Below, one piece after another: positions 1 to 12,264 of a stretch of 64,000 bases of DNA. The stretch covers positions 228,298,999-228,362,998 of the forward strand of contig NC_133649.1 of the NCBI RefSeq assembly GCF_009905375.1, in the 5' to 3' direction. This DNA is from Apium graveolens (lineage: Eukaryota; Streptophyta; Magnoliopsida; Apiales; Apiaceae). A program made the translations under genes and the position numbers. Within the stretch, counting starts at the first letter, position 1. Every line of letters starts with the position of its first letter. The notes under the pieces were generated by a model, which saw nothing but the letters and a program-made list of their open reading frames with translations, did not search any database and was not told the origin of the DNA.

Positions 1-164
1 CCATTGTTTAGACTCTTAGCCAATAAGATTGCATTTTTATGGATTGAGTTCAGAAGATTAACCAATGAGCATTTAGATAAGACCTCACAATGGGTCCCAT
101 TGATTACAAAAGAGCTAATTCACTGTAGAAATTTACCAAAAACTGCAGACCTGATCAAGTCTTC

Positions 165-172
165 TATATAAA
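165..172 (+). promoter_or_regulatory. TATA box of the COL-like gene
   Basis: TATATAAA lies about 170 bases before the chosen ATG of the B-box/CCT gene. A transcription start about 30 bases later would give a 5' leader of roughly 140 bases. A CCAAT motif lies near base 20. Both are seen in the sequence; promoter use is inferred. Confidence 0.5.
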
Positions 173-338
173 TTCTCCAGCAGTAGTATAGTAAGCTGGT
201 GAAAGAGTAAAAGGGTTTATTTGCGGACCCCCACACATTTCTAGGAGTAAATTCAAGTGTTTGCCTCTTCGGTGCATAAATACACAACTCATCCACTATT
301 CGATTTGGTACCGAGTTTTCTTCGATTTTCATTGTTCG

Positions 339-1754
339 ATGAGTACTGCTAACTGTACTAATATTACTTCAATGGATGCTGATAGAAAGATTGCAAACGC
401 CGTTGGAGGCAAGACGGCTAGAGCTTGTGACAGCTGTGTGCGTAAAAGGGCACGATGGTACTGTGCTGCAGATGATGCTTTTCTTTGTCAAGGTTGTGAT
501 TCGATGGTGCACTCTGCCAACCAGTTGGCTGGTAGGCATGAAAGGGTTAAACTCGGAACAGCTTCATCTAAGCTGTTTTCTGAGACAAAAACCCTAGAAG
601 CTGATCCAGCTCCAGCATGGCAGTGTGGCTTCACTCGTAAGGCACGCACACCAAGACACCCTAAGCGATTGCAGAAGGACAAGCAGAGAAGCAGAAGTGC
701 TTCTCCTCTAGTCCCCGAGATGGGGAATGACGATTATATGTTTGAGGAGACTGAGGCACAGCTTCTTTATCGTGTTCCGGTTTTTGATCCTTTCGCTGCT
801 GAGTTCTGTAATGTATCGAATGAATCTGAGAATAAGATGACAGATTACGGAGATGATAATTTCTTTCCTGAAAAGGGAAGTCAAGAAGTATGTGACCTGA
901 ATAATCTTCCTGTTCTTCCATCTGACATGGAGCTTGCTGACTTTACTGTTGATGTTGAAACATTACTTGGCACAGGATTCAGTGAAGAATCGTGTGGAAT
1001 AGAAGGGCTGGGGTTCATAGATTGTAAAGAAGAGAGTGAATTTGGCGATTGCTATCAACAAAATAGTGTAAAACTTGAAGATGAAGAAGTACGAGCTGCT
1101 ATCATAGCTTGTCATTTTGATCCAGAGTTGGATATGTCAAAAGAAACATTGGATTGGAATTTTAGTTACGAGTCTCCAGTGACAGGAGAGGATGAATTAG
1201 AGGAGATGAAGGCGGTGGCTGTGCCTGATGTGGTGCAGATGACAAATGATAAGGAAAATTATCAGAAGAAGAACTTACTTTTAAGGCTCAACTATGATGG
1301 AGTCATTGTTGCTTGGGATAATCATGGCTGTCCATGGACTTCTGGAATTCGACCCGAGATCAACCCTAATGACTGCTGGATTGATTTCATGGTATTTATC
1401 TACATATATCAACTATACAATATTCGCAATAAACATAAGAAATATCTAACTAATTATCATATGTGTGCGCGCTGAACATCTTATATATTAATACTTTTAT
1501 GAAAAATATTTCAGAGGACGTCTTCACTAGAAGCTCAACATGCCTATGGAGGTGCTGCAGAGGGGGTTACCGGAGGGAGCGATGGAGGAAGAGAAGCAAG
1601 AGTATCAAGATACAGAGAGAAGAGAAGAACAAGATTGTTCTCAAAGAAGATAAGATATGAAGTCAGAAAACTTAATGCGGAAAAAAGGCCAAGAATAAAA
1701 GGCCGTTTTGTTAAAAGGATTTCGTTCGCAGGAGAATCTACATACCATTCCTAA
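339..1754 (+). CDS. COL16: CONSTANS-like B-box/CCT zinc-finger transcription factor (COL6/COL16 type)
   Basis: Two exons, 339-1391 and 1515-1754, are joined through a 123-base GT-AG intron in phase 0, giving 430 residues. Residues about 30-67 form one complete B-box with Cys/His spacing C-X2-C-X8-C-X7-C-X2-C-X4-H-X8-H. No second B-box is present. A conserved middle block ([20 protein letters not shown]) precedes the intron. Exon 2 encodes the basic CCT domain (about 377-419, [20 protein letters not shown] onward). One B-box plus CCT with this middle block fits the COL6/7/8/16 clade (BBX14-17), nuclear regulators linked to light, flowering or pigment control; length is close to COL16. The ATG at 339 was chosen because 26 upstream in-frame residues from an ATG at 261 do not resemble the family; an ATG 11 codons later is also possible. 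It is intact and faces away from the next gene. Family assignment is firm; the exact orthologue is inferred. Confidence 0.93.
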
Positions 1755-2076
1755 CCACCGCATGTGCAGCTGTTATATATAAATATGGATGTAGTGTATT
1801 GTTAGTATTACTAGCTAGCTAGCTAGTGGTCATTTGACTATATATCAGCCAACCAGTTTACTCATATTTTCTTGCCGAAACTGGGAAGAGGCTACTTTAG
1901 GGTTTGTATTGCCTGGCCATTTAGAGAACTAGATGGTCTGAGGTCATGCATTATATAGTGCATATATAATAACTAGATGGTTTGTATAGTGCATATAGGC
2001 CTATTTGGGCAGTTAGGGTGACTATTAAGTCTTTGTAAGATATGGCAGTCACAGCTGTTGTAAATATTATCCAAGA

Positions 2077-2082
2077 AATAAA
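2077..2082 (+). terminator. Likely poly(A) signal of the COL-like gene
   Basis: AATAAA lies about 320 bases after the stop codon, inside a T-rich 3' region. It is the clearest plant-type polyadenylation signal downstream of the gene. Use is inferred from position. Confidence 0.4.
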
Positions 2083-3285
2083 ATAACTTTGAGGTCTGTT
2101 AGATTTGTTTATCGATCTCTACTTCACATACCTATGTGCTTAAGAAATGTATTGTATATATAATTGTCGGGCATTTAATTGAGGAATAAAATTGGAGTAG
2201 TGTGGAATTTGGTGTGTTTTTTTTTGGTGAATGGAGGGGGCACCCACTTAAAGAAACTCCTCGGATCAGGAAACACAGACTAAAACCGAACAGCTACATG
2301 CTTGCTACAAAGGTTATTAGCAATCTAATTACTGAATCCAATGAGATGTAAAACTGACTGCCAAGTTTGGGTTGCTTTTACATTTATAAGTGTTTCCTTA
2401 CATCTAAGGCAACGGAAGCAGATAGATGTTTGAGCTTCTAAGATATCCATGGATGCTACCCCAACACTTCGATATTTTATGTACAACACTTGTATCCATT
2501 TCGTTTAACTCAACTGATATCCTTGGTACTTCTTTTCTCCATTCAATTGACTATATTTCTGGTCCCTTCATCTCTAAAATTTTCAGTATTACGTCCAGGT
2601 ATTCAAGATTCTAAAATTTATGCTCCTTTATGGATTAAAATCTGCTGTAGGCTGACTAATACTTTTAGTTCTTTGCTCTGTATTTTCAGTGATTTCTATT
2701 GATGCATGGTAGAACTTGGTACTTATAGATAGTTCTTCCTTGTTTGAAATTGCAAGCTTGACATAATCTGAAACCTGTGAAATCATGCATGATAAGGAGC
2801 TCTCTTGTAGTAATGCACAACACAAATTGCTTCCAAAACACATAGATACTATACGGAAATATAGATTGGAACAAGCTCAAAATAACTCCGCAAACTTAGA
2901 ATCACTGCACACCCAACAATTTATTGAACAGTCCTGGACACAAAGAACCCAAAGAGGCGAAGCGCCTTTTGTACAGAGAAGAATAGATAGGAGTATTTAT
3001 GAAATGAATTTGACAGTTTAAACTATTCCCTGAAAAACAACCTATGGTTCTAACTAATCCCTAATCCACGATATATACAAGATAGAGCTTTTCACAACCC
3101 TTAGCTTTAATTGAATGTTTTAACAAGCTTTTCAAAATTCCTGAGGATATATTTACATACATTTCCTGGATTGACTAGGCTGAAATTCTGACATATATTC
3201 ATGAATAAAGTAAGTACCCATTCTTGCTCTTAGTTTTTACACTGTTTTGACTTATCTTAACGGGTTTTCAAATTTGTTAAATGCA
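2083..3285. other. Convergent intergenic spacer
   Basis: This stretch separates the 3' ends of the COL-like gene and the small minus-strand gene. It is AT-rich with short uncoordinated ORFs of at most about 78 codons that resemble nothing recognised. It should contain both 3' UTRs. No RNA gene or transposon end was seen. Confidence 0.6.
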
Positions 3286-3988
3286 TTACACTGCAGAAGA
3301 GATGCTGCAGTTACTGCGAATGTTAAACCCTTCGATTCTAACTGCAGCTGGCTTTTGCTTGCGACGTGCTAGAGAACGTTTACTATTCTTGTGTTTTGAC
3401 GATGTAGAATATTCAACAGTTGGTGATAACAAGTTCAACTTTTGGTTTCCGAATTGAACATCTTGGGTCACTGGATTTGAAGCTCGACATGGGGGAGATC
3501 CCATAAGGAATGGTGGTGAACAAGGCACCTGGTAACTGTTCTCAGGATTATTATTTTCCTGTACAAGACAGAGTACAATTTAAGCATGATACTATATCCA
3601 ATTATATTTATAAGATTTATATTGCATCTGTCAAAAAAAAATTATGTCCAAAATTCGGAACTTAATTAAATTTCAAGTCGAAGGAATTTAAATAGTAGTA
3701 CTTGAGCAACAAGGAACAACAGATACCTTGATAAAAATCATGTCTAGAATCCCAAGTCTAAAATCATTCAGCTCTGATTGACATCTGGAAAAAAAACAAA
3801 AGGCAAAAGCACTATATATCAGACACAAGAATGAAAATCAAGCACATCAAGCAAATCATTACAATTCCCTCAAGAAGTATGGTTTGGATGATATATGCTA
3901 CATACTTTGAATCTGAACCGAAACATGGAACGCGACGAGGCCTCGGACAGAGGACGGAGCCATCAGAAATCGGATAAAAAGACGGCAT
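3286..3988 (-). CDS. Small plant-specific protein with CPRPRR and GSPPxRxxNP motifs, function unknown
   Basis: Three exons on the minus strand (3988-3906, 3784-3727, 3558-3286) join through GT-AG introns of 121 and 168 bases. Phases fit and give 137 residues. Exon 1 carries LCPRPRRV (about residues 13-20). Exon 2 carries a short helix-like block (ELNDFRLGILDMI). Exon 3 carries SPPFLMGSPPCRASNP (about 61-76) and then a Lys/Arg-rich tail. This motif order matches, from memory, a small uncharacterised family found across land plants (Arabidopsis At3g02555 and At5g16110 type). No catalytic motif, signal peptide or membrane segment is visible; the basic tail could be a nuclear signal, which is inference. 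The ATG at 3988 is the first ATG shortly before the CPRPRR motif in the open frame; an upstream extension is not excluded. Confidence 0.8.
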
Positions 3989-4184
3989 TATCCCCAAATC
4001 TATAGAAAATGCTATAAATTTGAAGGATATTTGGTGTAGTTTGTTAAGGCATGTGTATGAACTATATAAATGTTAAAAAAATGCGAAGTTTTCTGTGACT
4101 AACGTTTGTTGAGCTCAAATAAAGAAGCCGGGCTTATAATCAAAGGAAGGAAGAGTATAAAATAGTTGTGTATGATTCTAGTAG

Positions 4185-4194
4185 TATATATATA
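4185..4194 (-). promoter_or_regulatory. Possible TATA box of the small CPRPRR gene
   Basis: A (TA)5 run lies about 200 bases upstream of the minus-strand start codon at 3988. It is the best TATA-like match before that gene, but AT-rich sequence makes chance matches common. Confidence 0.3.
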
Positions 4195-5618
4195 GTAGCA
4201 AGAGCCAAGATTCAAAAGATATCATCGTCCATCCATTTTGTCATTCCAAAAAGACACTAGAAAATATTATTCGAATTTCGTATGCTTCTTCCAACTGATC
4301 ACAATGTCTTCTTCACTGTAATAATTTAGTGTTAATACATAGAACTGATCAAATTAGTCACTAATAAAGTCAAAAAATTCTTAAAATTTTGTCAATACAT
4401 ATACGTTTCTGGATGACATGACCGATTAATATGTCTAGTAGTCTAGTTTTTGTATTGTCTGAGATTACAAAGTAGCAATACTGAACACGAATTTGGACGG
4501 GCCATAAACCAGCATTTGGTTACTTGTGAAGTGTGCTAAGCATGTTGGTGACATTTAAATTAGATAATTGTTTGTGTCCCTCATCGTAGTCTGGGTCAGC
4601 TAGTTTTTTACCCCATACGACGGACGTCCCTAAGTTTTAAATCTCATCCGGCCCGTGCCTTCTTCCAGAGTTTGGCATTAAAGATTGCATTAATAGAGGT
4701 CCGGTTCGGAGAGATCTGAAAAAAAACACCCGCAATCAATTATAGGGGCTGATTTATTAGCATAGTATAGTCAATCCAGCTCAAAGGTTTAGGGGGTTCG
4801 TGCAAAATATTTTGAAATCGGCCATTAATTAATTGATAGGAGTATTAATTTATGGGCTCAATTAATTCTTGAATCTCTCAAATTTTTATGTTCAATTAAT
4901 CTGTTTCGAACATCTGTATCCCTTATCAATAAACAAGCAATATCCAGCTCCTCAAAGATCAAATGATTTAATGTTAAACTATACACCCAACACAAATATT
5001 TCATGTCTAAAAACTTCAATTCTGGCATCATGTACAATATTAATATTTTGAAAATTTTGTCCAAGATTTAAATTAAAAAGACTCTTTTTTATCATAAAAG
5101 TAATGCATCACTTATCATTTCTGTCCCAAATTATTATATTTGTGCCCATGTTTGAAATTTATTACTACAAAAATAGATTTTAAGAGGGTCGTTTCAAAGG
5201 AAAGGTATATACATCCGGTGAATAAATACAAAACTCAAGAAATAAAATTGAAGGTGAGTTGCCTCACCACTGTTGCACCTATCAGGATCTGCATCTGAGT
5301 ATAGTATATAAACATATCAAAAGTAAAGTCCCGGCGTTCTTGTGATGGATAGCTCTATTTTTTTCTTCATAAATTTACTTCTGTCCAGCATCATCTGATT
5401 TTTATGTTTGCATATTATTTTTTCTCACAATACAGTACATGTTTATTTTGTATTCATTTTATTTCCGTTTTTTTTAAGTAGATTTTAGCATTCATTTGGC
5501 AGAGATCAGCTTTGCGATTCATAGTAATAAGAACAATGACATTTCATAAAATTTCGACAATTTCCCTTTTTTTTTCTTCGAGCTCTATACTATTTATTTT
5601 GATAATAAATTTGAGAGA

Positions 5619-5713
5619 TATCAGCTTTGGGATTACAGTAAAATATGAATACTACATACAATTGTGCTATAGGGCTGTGGTATCAGCTTTGGGATTACAG
5701 TAAAATGTGAATA
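5619..5713 (+). repeat. 33-base direct repeat
   Basis: Bases 5619-5651 recur at 5681-5713 with one mismatch (TATCAGCTTTGGGATTACAG core). A third degraded start (GATCAGCTTTGCGATT) lies near 5503. The spacing of 62 bases suggests a local tandem duplication. Confidence 0.85.
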
Positions 5714-5884
5714 ATATTACCTCGGTATCAGTTTATACTATGCAGTTTCTGTTTTAAATAGAAGGAACTGAAGAGATACAGAGTTATGCAGAAGACAAAA
5801 GGAGGGACAAAGTATAAAGAATCTAAAAAGTATAAAGAAGATAAACTACAATGCATTAATTAAGTTTATTCATCTGATTAATAT

Positions 5885-6297
5885 TACACCTCCGTTTCAA
5901 AATAACTATCCTTGATTGATCCTCTAATCATAAATATTGATGGACCCCCTGCATTTACAACAACTCCACCAATAAAAATGCACCAAACTCATAAAATTTA
6001 GTGATATTGTGTGCCCTTACAATTTGGTGCGTTTGAAGAAAAAATTTGTTTCAAAATAGTTGTCCACTTACATTTTCAATGTCACTATTCAAATTAAAAT
6101 TTAATTTATATTTTCAAGATAATTCTACACCACACACAATTATTATATTTCTAATTTCTATTTTCAAGACCAACTATCTACCATACACAATGGTGTAGTT
6201 AATGTAGTTAATGCAATAAATATGATAATTATTATAACTTTTTTAATAATATTAGATTTTTTTAATATACGTAATTTATATTAAAATAGAGGGAGTA
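5885..6297. mobile_element. Candidate Stowaway-like MITE
   Basis: The left end reads TACACCTCCGTTTCAAAATA. The right end, reverse-complemented, reads TACTCCCTCTATTTTAATAT. Both are variants of the CTCCCTCCGT terminal repeat of Stowaway/Tc1-mariner MITEs, with TA at each border. The interior is non-coding and AT-rich. The ends match only partly, so this is tentative. Confidence 0.4.
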
Positions 6298-6854
6298 GTA
6301 TAATAGAAGATTCAATTGCTATATATCTATCCCTTAATTACTTAACCTCTAAAAACAAGTAGGTCCATGTATATCTACCAAATTCTATCCTTAGTGTGTC
6401 ACATGAGTTAACTTTTTATTCCACCATGCATAAATCTTGCAGCTTTGCTTTGTAAAGTTTGGTTATTGAAATCTTTATTAAGAGCCCTCATTTGTGTAGA
6501 TAAACCTAATCAATAAATTAAAGGGGAAAAAGAGAAATAAAGCTACCACTGTCCCCTCCTCCTTCATGTTCTTTGCTTTTGTCTATGCTCTTTCACTTTC
6601 CACCTTGAAGAAAAATGAGAGATAAAATCCTTAGATCTCAAATCTTCAAAATCTATGTCATCCCACATGTTTCACTTTGATTTCTTGGAACACACCTTAT
6701 TCACTAACTCTTCATCCTCTTTTTCAACTTAAGGAATTAAGTGGCCAGGTCTAGCTAGGATATTCACACTTCATGCATGCACATTCATAATCTAGTCACC
6801 AAAGCAACAATTATATGAATGCGTGTATATATTCATGTGGGACATGGATCAATT

Positions 6855-9491
6855 TTAGTGTGCAGGAAAGAAAAGTGGAGAGGAATCTCTTTGAAGTTTC
6901 CCATCACCAACTCTCACTTTGGTCATCTTGTCTTCACACCAATGTAACTGTTCTTCACTCAAATCATTCATCCGCAAAACCCTAGAAACAACTTTTAGGT
7001 CAATCAGAGCCATCACAATCTCCATCTCTTCCACTTCCTTTAACTTTCTTTTCCTAATGCATTTGTGAGACCGCCTTAGATCTTTCACTTTTGATGTTTT
7101 CTGCACAAACAAAAAACTCATTTTAGCATATAAAACATAACGTGTCATATAGATCACGAGATTTCATAATGAAACCTAAATTTCAAACGCAAAATGTATT
7201 TTTATCTCATTATCATGTTTAAATTTTATTGTGTAAATTAATTAAATAGATCACATTGTGCTGTAATAATTGAACCATAAATAGTTAAACTAATGTTATG
7301 GATGACTCAAACACAAACACATGCACAAGAGACCTATACGTACCTTTTTATTTACTTTCTTTTGTAAAAGGATAAGGGTGGGATCAACAGGGCCTCTTCT
7401 TCGATTTCTCTTGAAGAATGCTGACATTATAATTTGACATGGACTTGCTTTGTCTGCCTTGAGAAAATCCATAAATGTTGTGATTGCCTCCTCCATTATT
7501 TGTAGAAATGCACTTGACGAGATTCTTGAGCCTAGGTAATCTTCTCTTTTATCCTCGTCCGAGTCTGCAGATGAATTGGACATATATAAATGAACACATA
7601 AGTTATTATGTTATTATAAGTCTTAATCAATTACTATTGAGCAATTATATATGAATGTACCTCTGTATTCTGGTACTTGAAGTAACTTTGGTGCCAAGCT
7701 CCTCATCCTAGCATAAATCTCGGGTCTTCGTCCATGCTCATACGGTTCATTTTCCACATACCTTTGCAAAAGAACTTGAAATTGTTGAAATTGCTGAGCA
7801 ATATAGGCAGGACATCCAGTGTCAGATTCCCGACGTGAAGCTCTTAATCTTTGAAAATACACATAGTTCCAGTTCAGAGCTTCCCATGTTAAACAAATCT
7901 GAGCAACATAAGCTCCCTCAAGTTCTTGATACGGATTCTGTCGGTTTTCAGATGGTCTTCTGTTGTTCTTTGTAGACAACTTATGAATAATCCTTTCAGA
8001 AATGGATCTTGGACATACCTGAATTGACCTTAGCGATTCTGTCGAATCAATGGAAGTTAATTATTAATCATGGTCTATACACATTGTAGCACAATTTTTT
8101 TTTTAGAAATAAAGAAAATAAAAGTAAAAGCACATGCATGACTTCAGTATATGGGTTTCTTGAGAAAGATTATTATACATGTATTTCTTTAATTAATTTG
8201 TACAATTTAATAAAATAAAGAGGGGGGGGGGGGATCATTCTTTTTTCCCTTTTGAGATTCCTGTTTCATATATAGTTTTCCCAAAAACTTGATGGCAGAG
8301 TAATTTACGTGACATATTTCCCTTGTATGTTTATGTTCATCAACTTTAAGGAATAAAAATAGAAAATAAGGTACCTGTTTCTTGGAGTTTTTGAGCACTA
8401 ACTCTATCTAAAAACAGCATTTCCTCATCATACTTTTGGAACACGGTGTAAGACTCCCACTTAGGGCAGCTTCTTCTTGAAGACGACGAAAATGGATCCT
8501 CAGTTCCACAGTTAATGGAGCTTCTCCACTCCGAGGAGTTCTTTGAAGTTGATCCCACAGTACAAGTATCCCCATAAGTTTCTTCATTAACAATATCCTT
8601 TCCTTGAACTTCAATCTTCTTGGTATCAAGCTTTGATGGTTCAAATACAAAATAATTCTCTTCATTGAAACTATTTTCTGACTTCCTATTTCGAGCTTCT
8701 CTAGTCTCCAGCTTTTCTGAAATAACACATTCAAAATATCTGAAAAACTGATGATAAAACATAAAATACGTAATGTACATGCATGAGTGTATTCATAACT
8801 TAGCGACTCTATTAAATATTCAACTCACCATTTTGATTTTCAGTAGGGTAAACGATGGTATGATCATTTGCGCGAAAATTAAAATCAGAATCTGTATCTG
8901 TTTCGCCAAGATCTTCCACAATAACCTGATCATAATCAAAACTGCTTCCCAAATCAGAAGCCGGTGAGCTATAAACTAATAGACGATCATTCGTGTCAAA
9001 AGCCACATCTTGTTGGTCTTCGAGTATGTGATCATCGTCTTGATACTCTATTGTTTCTTCAACAATAGTTTGGTCCTTTCGGGGCCTCCTTGTGTGTAAA
9101 AACGAATGTGCCTTGTCTTCATGGACTACTTGCTCTACTAAGTGATCCTTCTCCCTGTATTCATTGTTGTAATAGGAGAAATCTTCAACTTCTTCTTCTT
9201 CTTCTTCATCGGAGTATATATAATCGTATTCCTCCTCATTTCTGCAAAGAACAAAAGAACAGTTAATTATAAGTAACATAAACATAAACATGAAGATTAA
9301 TTAACATATATAAAGACGAAGAAAGATATCTGTTATATTTTGATATACCTTCGGTAAAATGGATTACCAAAAACGAAAGCTAGGAACTTGGCTAAGGAGA
9401 TTGAAGAGAGGTAGAAGAAGAGGAATAGAAGTTGGAAAGAGATAGAGAAATTGTAGAACAATCTAACTAATGTTTCTTTGGAACATTGCAT
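6855..9491 (-). CDS. DUF1666-family ('ribosomal protein L34Ae'-type) protein
   Basis: Six minus-strand exons (9491-9349, 9241-8829, 8716-8375, 8038-7661, 7564-7344, 7100-6855) join through GT-AG introns with consistent phases, giving 580 residues. The N-terminus (about residues 10-45) is strongly hydrophobic, like a membrane anchor or signal. An acidic run (DEEEEEE) follows. Residues about 266-299 (RRSCPKWESYTVFQKYDEE onward) continue into SIQVCPRSISERIIHKL, then into a helical region rich in W, Q and R. The C-terminus (DLKVVSRVLRMNDLSEEQLHW) completes the family pattern. Plant members are annotated DUF1666 or, with little support, 'ribosomal protein L34Ae'; the biochemical role is unknown. 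In exon 4 a GTATGT follows CAATTCAG, but family similarity shows it is read through. The third intron carries a run of 12 G on the plus strand. No defect was found. Confidence 0.9.
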
Positions 9492-9670
9492 TTTTTTTCT
9501 TGTGATTGTTTAAGTTGTAACATAGAGTCTAATGACTCTATTTTCTCTTTCTCCCTTTTATTACATAAAGTAAAGTAGCTCAAAATAAAGAGTGATGATT
9601 GGTTGCTTTCATTGTTTCCCATCCTTGCTTGATCGTATTGTCCTCTTTTAAGATCCATGTACAATCCATA

Positions 9671-9928
9671 TACTCTCTTCCTCCCAATTTATCTGTGTTA
9701 TTTAATTTTTATGGTCAAATTTACTCAACTTTGACCGTAAAAAAAAATTCATTCTTTCATTATTTTGAAAAATTAAAATATAAATATAAAAGTAGATTAA
9801 ACATATTTCTAATTGTATAAATTTGTTAAGTATTTTCGACATTATATGATATTGAATTTTCGGTTAAAATTGGGTCAATTTGACCGTAAAAAGTTAAACA
9901 AGACAGATAAATTGAGATGGAGGGAGTA
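9671..9928. mobile_element. Stowaway-like MITE
   Basis: The left terminus (TACTCTCTTCCTCCCAATTT, then ATCTGTGTTA) pairs with the right terminus, whose reverse complement starts TACTCCCTCCATCTCAATTT and continues ATCTGTCTTG. A second inverted pair (TTTGACCGTAAAAA) lies inside. The ends are TA and the interior is non-coding, about 258 bases. It sits upstream of the DUF1666 gene. Confidence 0.75.
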
Positions 9929-12016
9929 TTAAATTTAGGATTTTTAATAATAATTAAACTAAAGCAAAACATGAGGAATCATCTTTGATCCAACTTTGCA
10001 TCAAAAGTACATAAATCTTGTATTGTAGTGTCGGTATATATTGTATATAAAAAAAATCAAATTCCCCGCATACAGGATTTAAGATGTGTGCACGATCAAT
10101 ATCGAAAATGCTTCGTATATATGACTGGGGTATAAATTCTTTTAATTTTTATATAAAAAATATGTTTTGTGTGAATCTAATTCGAGATATTTCACTCACC
10201 TGTATAAGCTCATACCACTACAGCATAATGTCAAATGTGTTTTTTATCAAACACATAATACATAAGTGTGTTAAATAAATATTTTATTTAATTTTAAAGA
10301 TAGTACTTGAATTCCACAAAAAAAAATAGTTACTTTAATATTTGTACATTTAATTTTAAAGAATTAATACAAAATTAGACATATTACATGAATGAATTAT
10401 TATCTTATCAATTAATCTTTTTTTAATTTTAAAATGTATCTCATATATTTTTAACATATTTTATTATTATAAAAATTAATTAAAATGTACATATATAATT
10501 TTCAAAGAAAATATTGAAAATAGATTCGCTTATATATAAATAATCTATAATGGTATTACATATTTAAATGAGCTCTCATTATAATGAGTCAAGGCATTTT
10601 ATTTTATTCCAAATTGAAATTAGAAATTGACTCATTTTTCAAAAAATACTCGAAATTTGACTACATGACCCGATCGAAAAACATCGTCACATTCTATATT
10701 TAATAAATTTAAATTACTAGTTCGGCGAGAATATCTTACCAATAATGTGAATTTTTTTAATATCTTATGTTGATATAAATTAATGTGTTTGAGGTGTTTA
10801 TAAAAACAAGTCAACTGATTATTTATATTAAAATTACTAACTTCACTGTTAGCGCATTATTATTTTTGGGACTTGTCCCGATTTTTAAAATATTCGAAAT
10901 TTGATATGAGATCTTCCGAGATTTTTTAAAACTACGATGATATATTAAATCGATTTATTTTTATTTTTCACTTTAAAAAATCAGCTTTTAAAAAAAATCT
11001 TCTAGATAAATAATATTCATTATTCAAGATAATATTTACAAATATTTTGAATTATTCAAATAAAATTTATATCTATATTATATTGTAATATTTGATTCAA
11101 TGTATTTTATACTATTTAAAGAAAAAATATATATTATTCAATAATCTGAATGAATTAACCAGTTCAACTGATATTTGTAAAACTTGATCAAATTAAAAAA
11201 TATTTAATTTTAGGAGAATAATATACAATATTATCAAATTATTATATGAAGAAATATTAGAGTAATAATGAAAGGAACTTAAAAATGGTTTAAATAACGA
11301 TATAATTATAATTTTTTCATTAAAATTCTTGAAAAAAATCATGAATATCAATCATAAGTCTTTATAATATATAATTTATTTTTATATTACAACAATGATT
11401 AATATTCAGTTGCGTAAAAACTAGATATAGATTGTTTATCAGTGATAATATGAATACCATATATAAATTATTATAATTTATTTATTACATAATATTAATT
11501 TTTTAATAATTATAAATGCATGTTATTTAAGTAATCATTTGTCTCACTAAATGTTAATAGTGATTAAAAATGTACATAAATCCAATATTTAGCATATAAA
11601 TAATTGAAATCATCGTACTTTACTGAAATGTAACATACGATAATTTACATGATGACACACAGATATATAACTTAATGTTACTTTGCTAACCGTAGTGTAA
11701 ATAAAAAACTAACATTTTTTCATATATACATACGTTAAATTTTAAAAACTATCATTTTTCCTTAAAATCAACTTTTATATTAACAATAGTGTAAATTTTA
11801 TATTATTGTATATTATGATTGCAAGTCATCCTGACTTCAATTATACATTTTTTATCTTTTTAAATTGAGTAAGTTAATTGTAAATTAGTAGTGAACTCAG
11901 TAATAATATACTAACGACATTCTACAAATTAAGTATAATCGTTTCGTTTTAAACGTATACTGACTACCTATTTATATTCATTCATTAAATACAAATTATA
12001 CAACACAAGCAAGAAT

Positions 12017-12048
12017 ATTTATTTATTTATTTATTTATTTATTTATTT
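12017..12048 (+). repeat. (ATTT)8 microsatellite
   Basis: Eight uninterrupted ATTT units are visible in AT-rich spacer. Confidence 0.95.
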
Positions 12049-12235
12049 TGCTTAATGAGTTATATTTAAAACGTTGTGTAATTTGATATTGTCTTTTATG
12101 AAAATAATACACATTGATAAACAATCAACTTGCATTTGATATACGTTAGATATTGTACAACATTTACAAATAAGAAATAAGAAAACAATTAAGAACATTA
12201 TAATTGCATGATGTATAAAAAAAAATTAAAAATCA

Positions 12236-12264
12236 TTTGTGCTTCGCACGGGATATTATGCTAG
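12236..12264 (+). mobile_element. Helitron-like 3' terminus
   Basis: A short hairpin (GTGC-TTC-GCAC, extended by GGG) is followed 11 bases later by CTAG and then T. Plant Helitrons end in a GC-rich hairpin about 10-12 bases before CTRR and insert before T. This GC-rich hairpin stands out in DNA that is otherwise nearly all A/T. The 5' end (TC after A) could not be placed, so length and content are unknown. Confidence 0.5.

Larger units (their letters stand above)
3989..6854. other. AT-rich spacer between two minus-strand genes
   Basis: The spacer holds the promoter of the small gene and the 3' region of the DUF1666 gene. No coding region was recognised. It contains a short direct repeat (5619-5713) and a candidate MITE (5885-6297), listed separately. 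Confidence 0.55.

Noticed and set aside
261..338. N-terminal extension of the COL-like protein from the ATG at 261
   Set aside because: The extra 26 residues are hydrophobic/aromatic and unlike the family; the ATG at 339 lies close before the B-box as in relatives.
2785..3021. 78-codon plus-strand ORF
   Set aside because: No recognisable motif, no partner exon, and it overlaps the expected 3' UTR zone; most likely chance.
7980..8020. GTATGT in exon 4 of the DUF1666 gene as a splice donor
   Set aside because: Reading through gives SIQVCPRSISERI, which is conserved in the family, so it is coding.
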